64,000 nt of DNA from positions 161,155,465 through 161,219,464 of the forward strand of contig CP136068.1 in the NCBI GenBank assembly GCA_032622095.1. Direction: 5' to 3'. The notes under the pieces were generated by a model. It made no database searches. It had not been told where the DNA came from and saw only the letters and a list, made by a program, of their open reading frames with translations. Below are positions 1-9,329 of this stretch, piece after piece. The DNA comes from Siphonodentalium dalli (taxonomy: Eukaryota; Mollusca; Scaphopoda; Gadilida; Siphonodentaliidae). Position 1 is the first letter of the stretch. Each line of letters starts with the position of its first letter. The position numbers and the translations under genes are program-made.

Positions 1-107
1 TTGCTAAGAACTATTGCGATGTGGTTGCAAGAATGGGTGCAAAAACAATTGTAAATTCTCGAGGGCATCATTACGCTGCACTGCTCTATGCAGTTGCAAT
101 TGTAAAT

Positions 108-252
108 ACAGTAACGCCCTAAGTAATCGACCCCTTAACCACATCATAATTATGGGCAAGTTTCAGAAAAATATCCATATTTCCGACTAAATCCTGAAAG
201 TTACCCATAATTCTGCTGTGGTTAAGATGTCGATTACTTAATGCATTACTGT
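108..252. repeat. Foldback (imperfect inverted repeat)
   Basis: The left arm starts ACAGTAACGCC and continues through TAAGTAATCGAC and TTAACCACA. The right arm reads TGTGGTTAAGATGTCGATTACTTAA and ends CATTACTGT, so the two ends pair over most of their length around a short centre. It codes for nothing visible. It is probably a small MITE-type element; no target-site duplication is clear. Confidence 0.7.
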
Positions 253-1589
253 AAGTGTTGCCAAAAGTGACATGTATGCACATTTTTCCAACTCTTTAGG
301 GTGCGTTCACACAACTAGCAGAATTGACTGGCGATTTGTCATGAATTCTTCATACATGACTATCCATTGCACATTCTTGAATGCCACTTATCGCAGAATG
401 AGTGTCTTCGACTGTTTTATCCTATATTGGAGCGGTGAAATGCCACGAGTTATTGCACGATTGATTCTCATAATATATTATAATCAAATTGTTTAGCACA
501 CTTCAGTTGTATAACAACTATATAGGGAATTACATATATCTCACGATATTGCTATTGCAAATGTAAACAATTCATATCATACCTTGTCGCACATAATTCG
601 CACCTACGCTCGTAATAAAAACATTTGCTTACCTCTATTTTGAAGAATTATAGTTAATATCATAAATATGTAAACTTTGCGGTACTTGTATGTTGCGCAT
701 ATAATACCACAATGATTAGCAGCTTGTCAAATTGCGAGTAGGTGTTATTATAGCTGCACAAAGGTAATCGGGTAGCTCCATAGCAACGGTTGCCAAGCAG
801 TTTTGTACCAGACCAATATGGTCCACACACGCACTCGCTAAAATGATATGATATAAATTTAACGCGGAAGATTGTCATAATCAACCATCAGATAGTTTTA
901 TATCATAGAAATGCTTCTCGTGTCATTGTAACCATCAATTATAGTAATCAAAACAAACAACCCATTGTTTTGTGTTTTGCATTATATTTACGCTATTCCA
1001 TCATCTTCTGGCCTATAATTTTTGTTTTGCAATCCTAAGAATTGTTATATATATACAGAGTGATTTATCAGTTTATATTTTCTTGTCAAAGTACATTTTA
1101 TAATAAAAAATGTACACACATCTCAATAAAATGTTGATACACACAGACAATAATAGGGACTTTCAAACAAATGGCGGCCATTTTATCCGCCATTTTGATT
1201 CTACCCAACTATAACGGACACATGAGTCAATGGATATATAGCCTGATCCCTTTTCAGTACAAATAGGTACATAAAACATTTGTTTTTCGATCAGAAACGG
1301 AGTCATAACGATGCATACTTGTTGGGATTGAGAGAAAAACAAGACTTGTTGTCAAAACGGTTGCCATGGCAACCATGAGCATTCTCCAGCTTGGCATGAT
1401 ATCAAAAATGTGTCTTATTGTTATATGTAGTACATGCGTGTCAAGTTTGGTGCTTTTACCATAAAATGCACGATTTTGTCATCTATCCGCCCCACTATTA
1501 TAAATCTTGGTTTAGACATCAGCTTTCGATAATAAAAGGCCTATTATATGCTAATAATACAGGCACATATATAAGTAGAAGCATCTTCT
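253..1589. other. AT-rich stretch, no gene seen
   Basis: Only short reading frames without recognisable domains are present. A small inverted motif, GGCGGCCATTTTATCCGCC, lies near 1171-1189. I see no splice-flanked exon, RNA gene or transposon end here. Confidence 0.5.
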
Positions 1590-2612
1590 GTCGAGTAGTT
1601 TCCGGCCGAAGGCCGGGTAGGATGGTCGGACTGCAGTATGCAAGTCCCTTCACCCTTCCTTGGTTTTCCGATGGAGATCGGTAATTTTGGCTGTTGTAGG
1701 TGCTGTGGTTGGTAGCAAGGTGGCGAAATCGTGGTGGGGGAGTCCTAGCGGCGGTTGTTTTGTTTCTTTCTATTTCTATTTCTCTTTTTTGGCGGTGGTT
1801 CGGATGGTGATGTTTGCAAACTTGGAGTCGGACGATTAATGATCTTTGCGGTTACTGCTTGTTGTAATTCGACTTGTCTTAATGATTCTTATACTTTCGC
1901 TAACATTCCATTGTGTGCTTTTGTCTTTCTTTTTCTTCGGAATCGGAGTCGGAGTCGGAATCAGATGTGTCGTCGGAGTCGGAATCAGATGTGTCGTCTG
2001 GGTTGGAGTCAGATGTGTCGTTGGAGTCGGAGTCAGATGTGTCTTCGGAGTCGGATGTTGGTGCTTCGTTTGCTGTAGGAGAGGCAGGTGAAGACTCCGG
2101 TTAGGTGTATTCCGGCGTCTTCGGATTGACCAAGGGAAGTGTCCGCGTCTATCCGTGGCGATGGAGAGTCCTTTACCACTTCGGGCGGTGCATCGATCTC
2201 GGTTGCGCGGGAGGTGTCGCCTGGTGTGGTATCAGTCGATTTTCTCTTTTTCCCCTCAGCCAATCTCTATGTGTCTCTCTTTTTCCTGGATGGAGTCTTT
2301 TTCTATCGCTTCTTCCTGGCTGGTTTGGTAGTTTCCAGTCCTCTCCCGGTAGAGAACCCTGATAAGGGCTTTGCCGGGCAGGACTGGAAGTCCAAAACCA
2401 ACTGGTATCCGCCTTTGTGTGCATGGAGTGACCAGCTCACACAAGGCGCGACATGCATGGAGTCCAGCATTGTTGTGATAGCATTCGGGAATATCGGTGG
2501 CGTAGTCATCCTGAGAGGTGGCGATCCTAACTCTCTGGTTTCTGTTTTGAAGTAGAGGCATCGCCAGAAATGAGGGTTCATATGCACAGTGCGTAGAACC
2601 ACCCTTCTTCAT
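1590..2612. other. GC-richer island, possible decayed coding remnant
   Basis: This block is clearly richer in GC than the sequence around it. Near 1935-2060 a GGAGTC-type hexamer repeat makes an acidic Ser-Glu run on the + strand (SESESESESDVSS-type, ending in a stop at about 2104). On the - strand, frames between 2612 and 2033 read as lysine/arginine-, proline- and cysteine-rich protein, but shift frame several times. The block could be a piece of a retrotransposon ORF1 or of a pseudogene. I could not assign a family. Confidence 0.3.
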
Positions 2613-3923
2613 TTATTAATATGATGTATAAGGTTACTAGTATGGTATAATATATTATATAATCTGATATATCGTATTTCTACTATGATACACCAGATAA
2701 GTAATCAGATATTGTTCAATCAAGATAATTATCTTAAGGGCTGACAATTCCTCGTGTCAACCTGGACACACTGTGGTAACTATTTTATTATGACACTCGC
2801 TGTTTGATTGGACAAGACGTCGTGACGTTGAACGTTGCTGTGCAAACTGATCTAGTTCCAGGTCTAATAATTAGTTATGTTAACCCCCGAAGTTTCTAAC
2901 ATCACTCAGATATGTTACTAACATGTTGTTTCATTGATGAGGTAAACATCGTTAGAGATCTCGATCTTTTCCTTACGTGTTTACATGGATACTGTACTCA
3001 CATGTTGTTATTGGTTTCTATAGTGTCTCAGTCGTAGAATAAGGTATCCATATTTCCATTATTTGAAAGTCTGTTGAGTATGGCAGATTAGCCGGAATGC
3101 GAAAATACAAATTGTTATTGTCGAGTAATTTGTGTACAGTTTTCAGCAATTGTATCAAATAAATGTTATATTATATGTAAATTAGTCCTATAAACTCATT
3201 TAAGTTATTGTATAGCCACCAGTCAGTGAGTGGCTTGAGTTTACGCCCCATATCAATATATTTGATTACACGATCATGTGTGCCACGCGTTACCCAATCC
3301 ACTATCCATGAAATAATTTGATTACGTCTCGTACACGGAAATTCGTAATTTATTTTAAAGGCATATATAAAATTTATATCAAATTATTAACTTTCATTTT
3401 AAGATAACATATTAAGCTGATCATTTACGGAATAAACCTTCCACTCAAATTACTTATGTTTCTATATAATATCAATATTAAATCGTTGTTATCACCGGGA
3501 ATTTATTGAAATTGGGGAATTGGAATTATATAAATTGGAGAAATAAAATTATGATCATATACTAATTCAGAATAATAATCTGTTATATCAGTATATATAC
3601 ATACTAAGTGTGATTATCATTAAATCCAGCATTCCGATTGGTCGGCGCCCACGTTACTAGTTGCAGTTATTTATCGGTGAACCGAAAGAGGTCATAACTG
3701 CAACACCATAATTACATTGCCAAGTCATTGGTTTTGAAAAGAAAAACGCGTAATGTTTTGGTCGCATTTGGACTCGCGCATGATTCAGGTTTCAATATAA
3801 AGAAGTTGTTCCTGTTAACTTTTGCCAAGGGTGCTATGGGATATTTTGGGTTGGTTTTGTCACGATACACTTTTCGATTTAAATACATTCACAAAAGTGG
3901 CTTTTTCGCTAAATGTATATACA
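2613..3923. other. No gene seen
   Basis: AT-rich sequence with only short frames. No exon with credible splice sites and no recognisable mobile element was found. Confidence 0.5.
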
Positions 3924-4086
3924 TATAAGGATTAACTGTCATGTGGACTGTAATTATGGATATGTAACCGTTAGATAAGTGGTCATAACTTGTATGTAAA
4001 ACTCTTCGGGTTTTACGCAAGTTATGACCACTTACCTCACGGTTACATCTCCATAAAAACTGTCCACATGATAGTTAATCCTTATA
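3924..4086. repeat. Long palindrome / foldback MITE
   Basis: The outer ends are TATAAGGATTAACTGTCATG and CATGATAGTTAATCCTTATA. The arms of about 70 bp pair with a few mismatches. The centre holds a second, perfect small hairpin, GTAAAAC-TCTTCGG-GTTTTAC. Such a structure would extrude as a cruciform or fold as RNA. There is no coding capacity, so it is probably a non-autonomous foldback element. Confidence 0.8.
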
Positions 4087-5153
4087 TAATAATCTGTTAT
4101 ATCAGTATAATAATATGTTATATTAGATTAGATCAGGTGTTAACGCTACATGCAGACAGGCAGATACATTAAAAAGCAATAAGCCAAGAACATGTTTCTC
4201 ATAATTTTTACCAAAACATTAATTTCGAACTATTTCGCTCTAAGCTGCACTCGGGTTTTTGCACATCGTGAATGCTAATTAGTTCCCTTGACCTAATAAA
4301 TGTAAGGGCGCCATCGAAGTAACGAATGTACAACTAAGGAAAATGACATATTTACTCCACAAAAGGCAAGTTTTATGCGATGGATAAATAAAATATGTAG
4401 CTAATGTTGTCCCTTAAACTGTTTGTGTCCACTCGGAGTATTTGGCATCTATTGGAATCGGCAGAGACTCGCCCAATATATGTTCAAATCCCCCCCACGG
4501 ACATAAACAATTTAAGCGACGACACTGGCCACATATTATATATATCAGAATAATATTCCGATATGACAGATTAAGAAATCTGACACCAGAATAATAATTT
4601 ATGGAGGGACCAATAGATATTACTGTCTTACTTGTGATAGCTTGCCATTCGTCAGTCAAACATCGTCATCTAGCATATGAATGATGGAGATTTACATTTA
4701 ACTTGTACAAGTAACAGTATAGAAATTCAAGGAATATTTGTTTAGGATATGACAAGGAATAATGTGAGTTTCTGAATTGGAATAAAAGAAAACTAAAACT
4801 CGCCAACATTCGTCACTTCCGGAAATGCAGAAAATTATCGATTATATCAAAATGAGTTGTTATTAATAGCATATTCCTATCCACAATGTGGTATACACTT
4901 AATGTCCCTATCTCGGAATGTTATGAAGACAAATTAAATCCCTGGTACTTAACTTCATTATGTGTGCAGCTCCGAATATCATAAAATACAGCACGGCAAT
5001 TAGAAAAATGCTAGAATGCGGCCTTAACATAGCGGACACAAACATGAAGAAAATGGCATTAAGAACAATGTGGTTACATAAGATGGAACACAGTCAATTT
5101 TTTACTCCTGCTCTAGTCCATATTGTCTGCAAACAGCATTGTATAGTCTGATC
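4087..5153. other. No gene seen
   Basis: AT-rich sequence upstream of the first recognised EGF exon. The 5' exons of the EGF-lectin gene (signal peptide) should lie here or further left, but no splice-bounded signal-peptide exon could be picked out. Confidence 0.45.
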
Positions 5154-5385
5154 TATCAACATTCAGAATGCAGAAACATGCAGCATAACAGCGGCCTTGC
5201 GGTAGGCGATGTTGTTATCAGTTGGCAGTCGAAGGCATTTCATATTAATTGATATGCGACCAATTTAATCACATTTTGTTATTTGAGTACACCATATTAG
5301 GTACCATCATAAAATACCATTGTTATGTTGCATTTAGTAATTCGTAAACAAGTAACAGATATAAATACACTCCTCTCTTCCACAG
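5154..5385 (+). repeat. Duplicated intron module upstream of EGF exon 1
   Basis: It starts TATCAACATTCAGAATGC, passes through a GATATGCGACCAA-type segment and ends at the acceptor TCTTCCACAG. Diverged copies precede EGF exons 3 (5898-6152), 4 (6484-6613 plus 7019-7112) and 5 (8926-9149). This shows that exon and upstream intron were duplicated together. Confidence 0.75.
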
Positions 5386-5499
5386 ATATTGATGAATGCG
5401 CATCAAATATGTGTGTCAACGGAATTTGCCAAAATGAGATCAACGAATTCTACTGTAACTGTTCTGGGACCGGATTCAACGGGACGAGATGTGAACAAG
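5386..5499 (+). CDS. EGF-like domain exon 1 (calcium-binding type)
   Basis: A 114-nt exon between acceptor CTTCCACAG and donor G|GTTGGC, phase 1-1. The codons read [30 protein letters not shown] and FNGTRCEQ. The six cysteines of an EGF fold are present. The DxDEC start and the C-x-N-x4-F-x-C pattern ([10 protein letters not shown]) are the known consensus for calcium-binding EGF with Asx hydroxylation. It is the first EGF exon that can be seen; earlier ones may lie outside the window. It is nearly identical to EGF exons 2-5, so it belongs to a recently duplicated set. Confidence 0.88.
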
Positions 5500-5705
5500 G
5501 TTGGCATTCTTCTTATCGTCTCAATTTATCAATCTTTCTCTAGTCTATATTATTATATTATCACCCCTAACAATATACCTAACTATTGTATTATATTTGT
5601 TTTTATTTGTATACTTCATGTGTGGCTACATGTATATACACTATTTGAAATATGTTGTTGCCCGAATTGTGTTCTATGTCAATAATAGTCTTCTCCATGC
5701 CACAG

Positions 5706-5819
5706 ATATGGATGAATGCGCATCAAATCCGTGTGTCAACGGAACTTGCCAAAATGAGATCAACAGCTTCTACTGCAATTGTTCTGGGACCGGATTCAGG
5801 GGGACAACTTGTGAACAAG
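5706..5819 (+). CDS. EGF-like domain exon 2
   Basis: A 114-nt exon, acceptor ATGCCACAG, donor G|GTTAGA, phase 1-1. It reads [30 protein letters not shown] and FRGTTCEQ. Six cysteines and the calcium-binding consensus [10 protein letters not shown] are present, plus an Asn-Gly-Thr sequon between Cys2 and Cys3. It lies 206 bp after EGF exon 1. Its downstream intron matches the intron after the decayed EGF copy at 6374-6405, so exons 1 and 2 were duplicated as a pair. Confidence 0.88.
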
Positions 5820-5897
5820 GTTAGAATTCTTATTAACTCATTAGTCCTGCTCCATTCTATATTTTCTAAAAACAGAGCAAACTGTCGTTTGTCATAT

Positions 5898-6152
5898 TAA
5901 CATTCAGAGTGAAAAAACACGCAACATAAAGACAGCATCTTATGTAACGTGATGTTTTTATCATTTGGAGGTCGCATACATTTATCCTTCATCGGCATTG
6001 ATTGATTAAATATGTGACAAAATTTAGTTTGTAATTTGAGCGCACAAGAGTAGCTACTATATTATGATAAACCATTATTATTATTGCATTTTGGAAGTCT
6101 TATAAAACGATGTCACCATTTCAATCCGCGACTACATTACACTTTTCCACAG
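5898..6152 (+). repeat. Duplicated intron module upstream of EGF exon 3
   Basis: A copy of the module seen at 5154-5385 and 8926-9149. Shared pieces include ACATTCAGAGTGA, GGAGGTCGCATACATTT, TTGATTGATTAAATATG and CACAAGAGTAGCTAC. The end ACATTACACTTTTCCACAG is shared exactly with the acceptors of EGF exons 4 and 5. Confidence 0.75.
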
Positions 6153-6266
6153 AAATCGACGAATGTGCATCAAATCCGTGCATCAACGGAACTTGCCAAA
6201 ATGAGATCAACGAATTCTACTGTAACTGTTCTGGGACCGGGTTCAGGGGGACAAGATGTAAACAAG
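6153..6266 (+). CDS. EGF-like domain exon 3
   Basis: A 114-nt exon, acceptor TTTTCCACAG, donor G|GTTAGC, phase 1-1. It reads [30 protein letters not shown] and FRGTRCKQ. It has six cysteines and the calcium-binding EGF consensus. The last residues are CKQ where the sister exons have CEQ, a G-to-A change. The following 90 bp of intron are almost identical to the intron after EGF exon 1, placing it as the first member of a duplicated exon pair. Confidence 0.88.
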
Positions 6267-6373
6267 GTTAGCAATCTTCTTATCTTCTCAATTTATCAAT
6301 CTTTCTCTAGTCTATATTATTATATTATCACCCCTAATAATACCTGACTATAGTATTGTATTTTTTGTGTGCA

Positions 6374-6405
6374 TAAACGGTTCAACGACACAACCTATGA
6401 ACATG
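6374..6405 (+). pseudogene. Decayed EGF exon remnant
   Basis: The stretch AACGGTTCAACGACACAACC, then TATGAACATG followed by GTTAG, aligns with the 3' end of the EGF exons (GGATTCAACGGGAC.AGATG.GAACAAG|GTTAG). The sixth cysteine codon is lost (TGT to TAT) and the 5' two thirds of the exon are missing. The following intron matches that after EGF exon 2. This is the deleted partner of EGF exon 3 in the second copy of the exon pair. Confidence 0.65.
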
Positions 6406-6613
6406 GTTAGAATTATCATTAACTCATTAGTTCTGCTCTATTCTATATTTACAATAAACAGAGCAAATTGATGTTTGTCCTAGTAACATTCAGAATGAAG
6501 AAACATGCAGCATAAAGAGAGCGTCTTATGAAACGTGATGTTCTTATCATTGGGAGGTCGCATATATTTCTCTTTTCTCGGCATTGATTGATTAAATATG
6601 CGACCAAATGTAG

Positions 6614-7018
6614 CATGATCGAGGGGCGCCTGTGGCCCATAAGATACTTATACCTATTATTTATGTGGGCAGTAGCCTGTATAGGGGCGCCTGCGGCGCA
6701 TAAGATACTATGGGTGGCGGGATGGGATGGTGGGTGGGTACATACCTCTACACACTAATCATCGAGGGGCGCCTGTGGCGCATAAGATACTTATACAGGT
6801 CTATTATGTATGTGGGCAGTAGCCTCTATAGGGCGCCTGCGGCGCATACGATACTATGGGTGGCGGGATGGGGTGGTGGGTGGGTAACTCACAACTATAG
6901 CATGATCGAGGGGCGCCTGTGGATCATAAGATACTTATACCTATTCAGTGATGATCGGATGTGGTCTGTGGGGTCTGCCAAAGGATTTAGTCATGCAAAG
7001 AGTAAATCCAAGATGTAG
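6614..7018. mobile_element. Inserted G-rich repeat element in the EGF4 upstream module
   Basis: It interrupts the conserved intron module between TATGCGACCAA and TTTGTTATTTG, which are continuous (9040-9066) in the copy before EGF exon 5. The insert is flanked by direct ATGTAG repeats (6608-6613 and 7013-7018). Inside is a tandem duplication of about 150 bp with units carrying GAGGGGCGCCTGTGG, GCGCCTGCGGCGCAT and runs such as GGGTGGCGGGATGGG. The latter (6712-6741 and 6859-6886) fit a G-quadruplex pattern. Only short frames occur. The family is unknown. Confidence 0.65.
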
Positions 7019-7112
7019 TTTGTTATTTGAACACACAAGAGTAGCTACCATTGCGAGAAAACCATTAGTTTTATTGCATTTCAATCCGCGACTACATTAC
7101 ACTTTTCCACAG

Positions 7113-7226
7113 AAATCGACGAATGTGCATCAAACCCGTGCATCAACGGAAGCTGCCAAAATGAGATAAATGGATTTTACTGTAACTGTTCTGGGACCGG
7201 ATTCAACGGGCCAAGATGTGAACAAG
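7113..7226 (+). CDS. EGF-like domain exon 4
   Basis: A 114-nt exon, acceptor TTTTCCACAG, donor G|GTTAGC, phase 1-1. It reads [30 protein letters not shown] and FNGPRCEQ. Six cysteines and the [10 protein letters not shown] consensus are present. It differs from EGF exons 3 and 5 at only a few codons (Ser for Thr before Cys3, Gly for Glu, Pro for Thr before Cys6). Confidence 0.88.
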
Positions 7227-7372
7227 GTTAGCATTCTTATCTTCTCAATTTCTCAAGTTATCTGCCTCAGAATGTATAAAATCGTTGCACTGTTAGCATT
7301 CACCTTATTTTTGTACTTAAGTGGTATACGAAATCAGGACGTTCACTTGTCACCAATCAATTGTAACAGTAA

Positions 7373-8503
7373 AATGGGCACCAATAATCTTAATATGATT
7401 ACATGGAATGCTACAGGCGTCATGTCGTCCGGTGATTACTTGAGTCAGTTGCTGAGAAGTGGTATACATGACATTAAAGTAAAACACGGATCATTATTAG
7501 CGGACATATATGGGTGGTCTGCATGGGTTGCGGCCCAACACTTTTGGTTGAATATGTTTTTGTCTATCGAGAGGGGAGGGCAATTGGAAGTAAACTGAAC
7601 GAGATCCAAACCTGTTTCGAATGTATAATCCACAATAATCACATAATGATCTTCAGAATGATACATTGAGGAAATTTCACAAACTGTTCTCATATACATG
7701 CATGTGCGCGGAAAATACAGGCACTATACACAGGTTTGCTTACGTCTTTTGTTATAAATGCCGGTGATATTTCATCAAACAAACTTCGGAGTCCGGACAC
7801 TACCGGCACATTGTCTCCTGTGTTCTGAACGATAATTCCATTATGACAACAAGGCGAAAAATAACTTAAACAGCTGAAACAGTTTATTGTCACAACGAAG
7901 AATCTGTTTTATCAAGAAACACGTTATCAGTATAAAACGTTCTCAAATTCGGGCACAAAATGATTTATCAATGCTGATGTATAATGCAGACCCAAGTGAG
8001 CCGATTGTCAACGAAATCATGGTAAAACGTTAATAGAGAATATTGGGACATGAGCGTAGCTGAGGATACTCGACTTGCCAGGTTCTCTGCCGTCCATCCA
8101 ACGTTATGCATGTCCCGGCTATGGGAAAATTGTCGTATATACCCAACCCATAAAAAATCATATTTAATTATTGCACGCCTTATTTGTATCCTGGATGGAA
8201 ACCTGCGTATTATGTGACAACAAACATAAATATCTTGTAAAACATGCCTTAATCGAATGTCCTTCCATTTGCGACGATAGAAATACATTTGAATTCGAGC
8301 TACTAAACGTGTTTCATATAGACATTTATATGCAGTATGACAAACTGGATGTAGAATCCAACACGCGCGTTCTACTAATATTTCTACATGAAAATATATA
8401 CTGTGCTCCCGAAGAAGAAAATAAACGAATAGACTTTATCGTGAACAAAGCTGCATTCATCTGGAGAGAATATGTTGATCGACTGACGCCAAGTCCTGAC
8501 TAG
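7373..8503 (+). pseudogene. LINE retrotransposon remnant (endonuclease start and C-terminus), internally deleted
   Basis: At 7386-7480 the frame reads LNMITWNATGVMSSGDYLSQ and then LLRSGIHDI. This matches the beginning of the AP-endonuclease domain of CR1/L2-like LINEs (WN.xG motif). The frame then leaves the family pattern. From about 8043 it reads WDMSVAEDTRLARF and RLWENCRIYPTHK, followed after a frame change (8171-8503) by CVLCDNKHKYLVKHALIECP, a C-x2-C...H...C knuckle typical of the LINE C-terminus. The reverse transcriptase between them is missing, so the copy is dead. It lies in the intron between EGF exons 4 and 5. Confidence 0.6.
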
Positions 8504-8925
8504 ATCTCCCAAAACCTTCATATAAACTCGACCATAACATGAAGTTATAAGCGTGTTCGTAATTGTTCATATCACATGTATATGTGTATTGTTTTACCAG
8601 TAAGTATATTTGTCTATATGTATATATGTATGTCTGTCATCTGTTTGTTTGTCTCGTATACCCGCTTGTCTGACTGTCGTATGTATGTCTGTAAGTACGG
8701 TATGGCTTTAGAATGGAATGTCTACGATATGTAGTGCATGAGTGTGTGTATATGTGCAGTTGGTTCATCGTTCATATTGGAACATGTATTGTAGATATAT
8801 TTGTAATCTTAAATTTCTTATACACTGTGTTATGTGCCAAATTGTGTTTGTTCTCATAATATACACATTTATATATGAATCCCCATAAATGGGGGATAAT
8901 ACAGATATATATATATATATATATG
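8504..8925. other. Intronic low-complexity stretch
   Basis: Rich in TGTATGTCTG-type words (8575-8760) and ending in a run of nine to ten AT dinucleotides (8903-8924). It may be the decayed 3' tail of the LINE just upstream. No coding signal. Confidence 0.4.
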
Positions 8926-9149
8926 AACATTCAGAGTGAAGAAACAGGCGGCATAAATACAGCGTCTTATGGTACGTGCTGGTGTTATCATTTGGAGGTC
9001 GCATACATTTCTCTCCGTTCTCGGCATTGATTGATTAAATATGCGACAAAATTTAGTTTGTTATTTGAGCACACAAGAGTAGCTACCATTATGGGAAAGC
9101 ATTACTTTTATTGCATTTCAATCTGCGACTACATTACACTTTTCCACAG
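8926..9149 (+). repeat. Duplicated intron module upstream of EGF exon 5
   Basis: The uninterrupted form of the module (ACATTCAGAGTGAAGAAAC, GGAGGTCGCATACATTTC, TTGATTGATTAAATATGCG, GAGCACACAAGAGTAGC), ending at the acceptor TTTTCCACAG. It serves as the empty site for the insertion at 6614-7018. Confidence 0.75.
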
Positions 9150-9263
9150 AAATCGACGAATGTGCATCAAACCCGTGCATCAACGGAACTTGCCAAAATG
9201 AGATCAACGAATTCTACTGTAACTGTTCTGGGACCGGATTCAATGGGACACGATGCGAACAAG
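9150..9263 (+). CDS. EGF-like domain exon 5
   Basis: A 114-nt exon, acceptor TTTTCCACAG, donor G|GTTAAC, phase 1-1. It reads [30 protein letters not shown] and FNGTRCEQ. It has all six cysteines and the calcium-binding consensus, with Asn-Gly-Thr sequons before Cys3 and Cys6. The following intron is 7.1 kb and holds the 62-bp satellite and a LINE fragment. Confidence 0.88.
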
Positions 9264-9329
9264 GTTAACATTATTATTTTCTGTATATCTAAGTTCTTAC
9301 TCTTTCTTTGGTTTATGCCGATAACAGAC

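Noticed and set aside
2033-2612. Overlapping - strand frames called as a gene
   Set aside because: Frames shift every 100-300 bp and no family is recognisable; kept only as a GC-rich remnant.
5389-5685. Overlapping second-frame protein through EGF exons 1 and 2 (and similar frames at 5652, 6084, 6948 and 9111)
   Set aside because: These are shadow frames of the duplicated EGF exons; they lack the cysteine pattern and run into introns.
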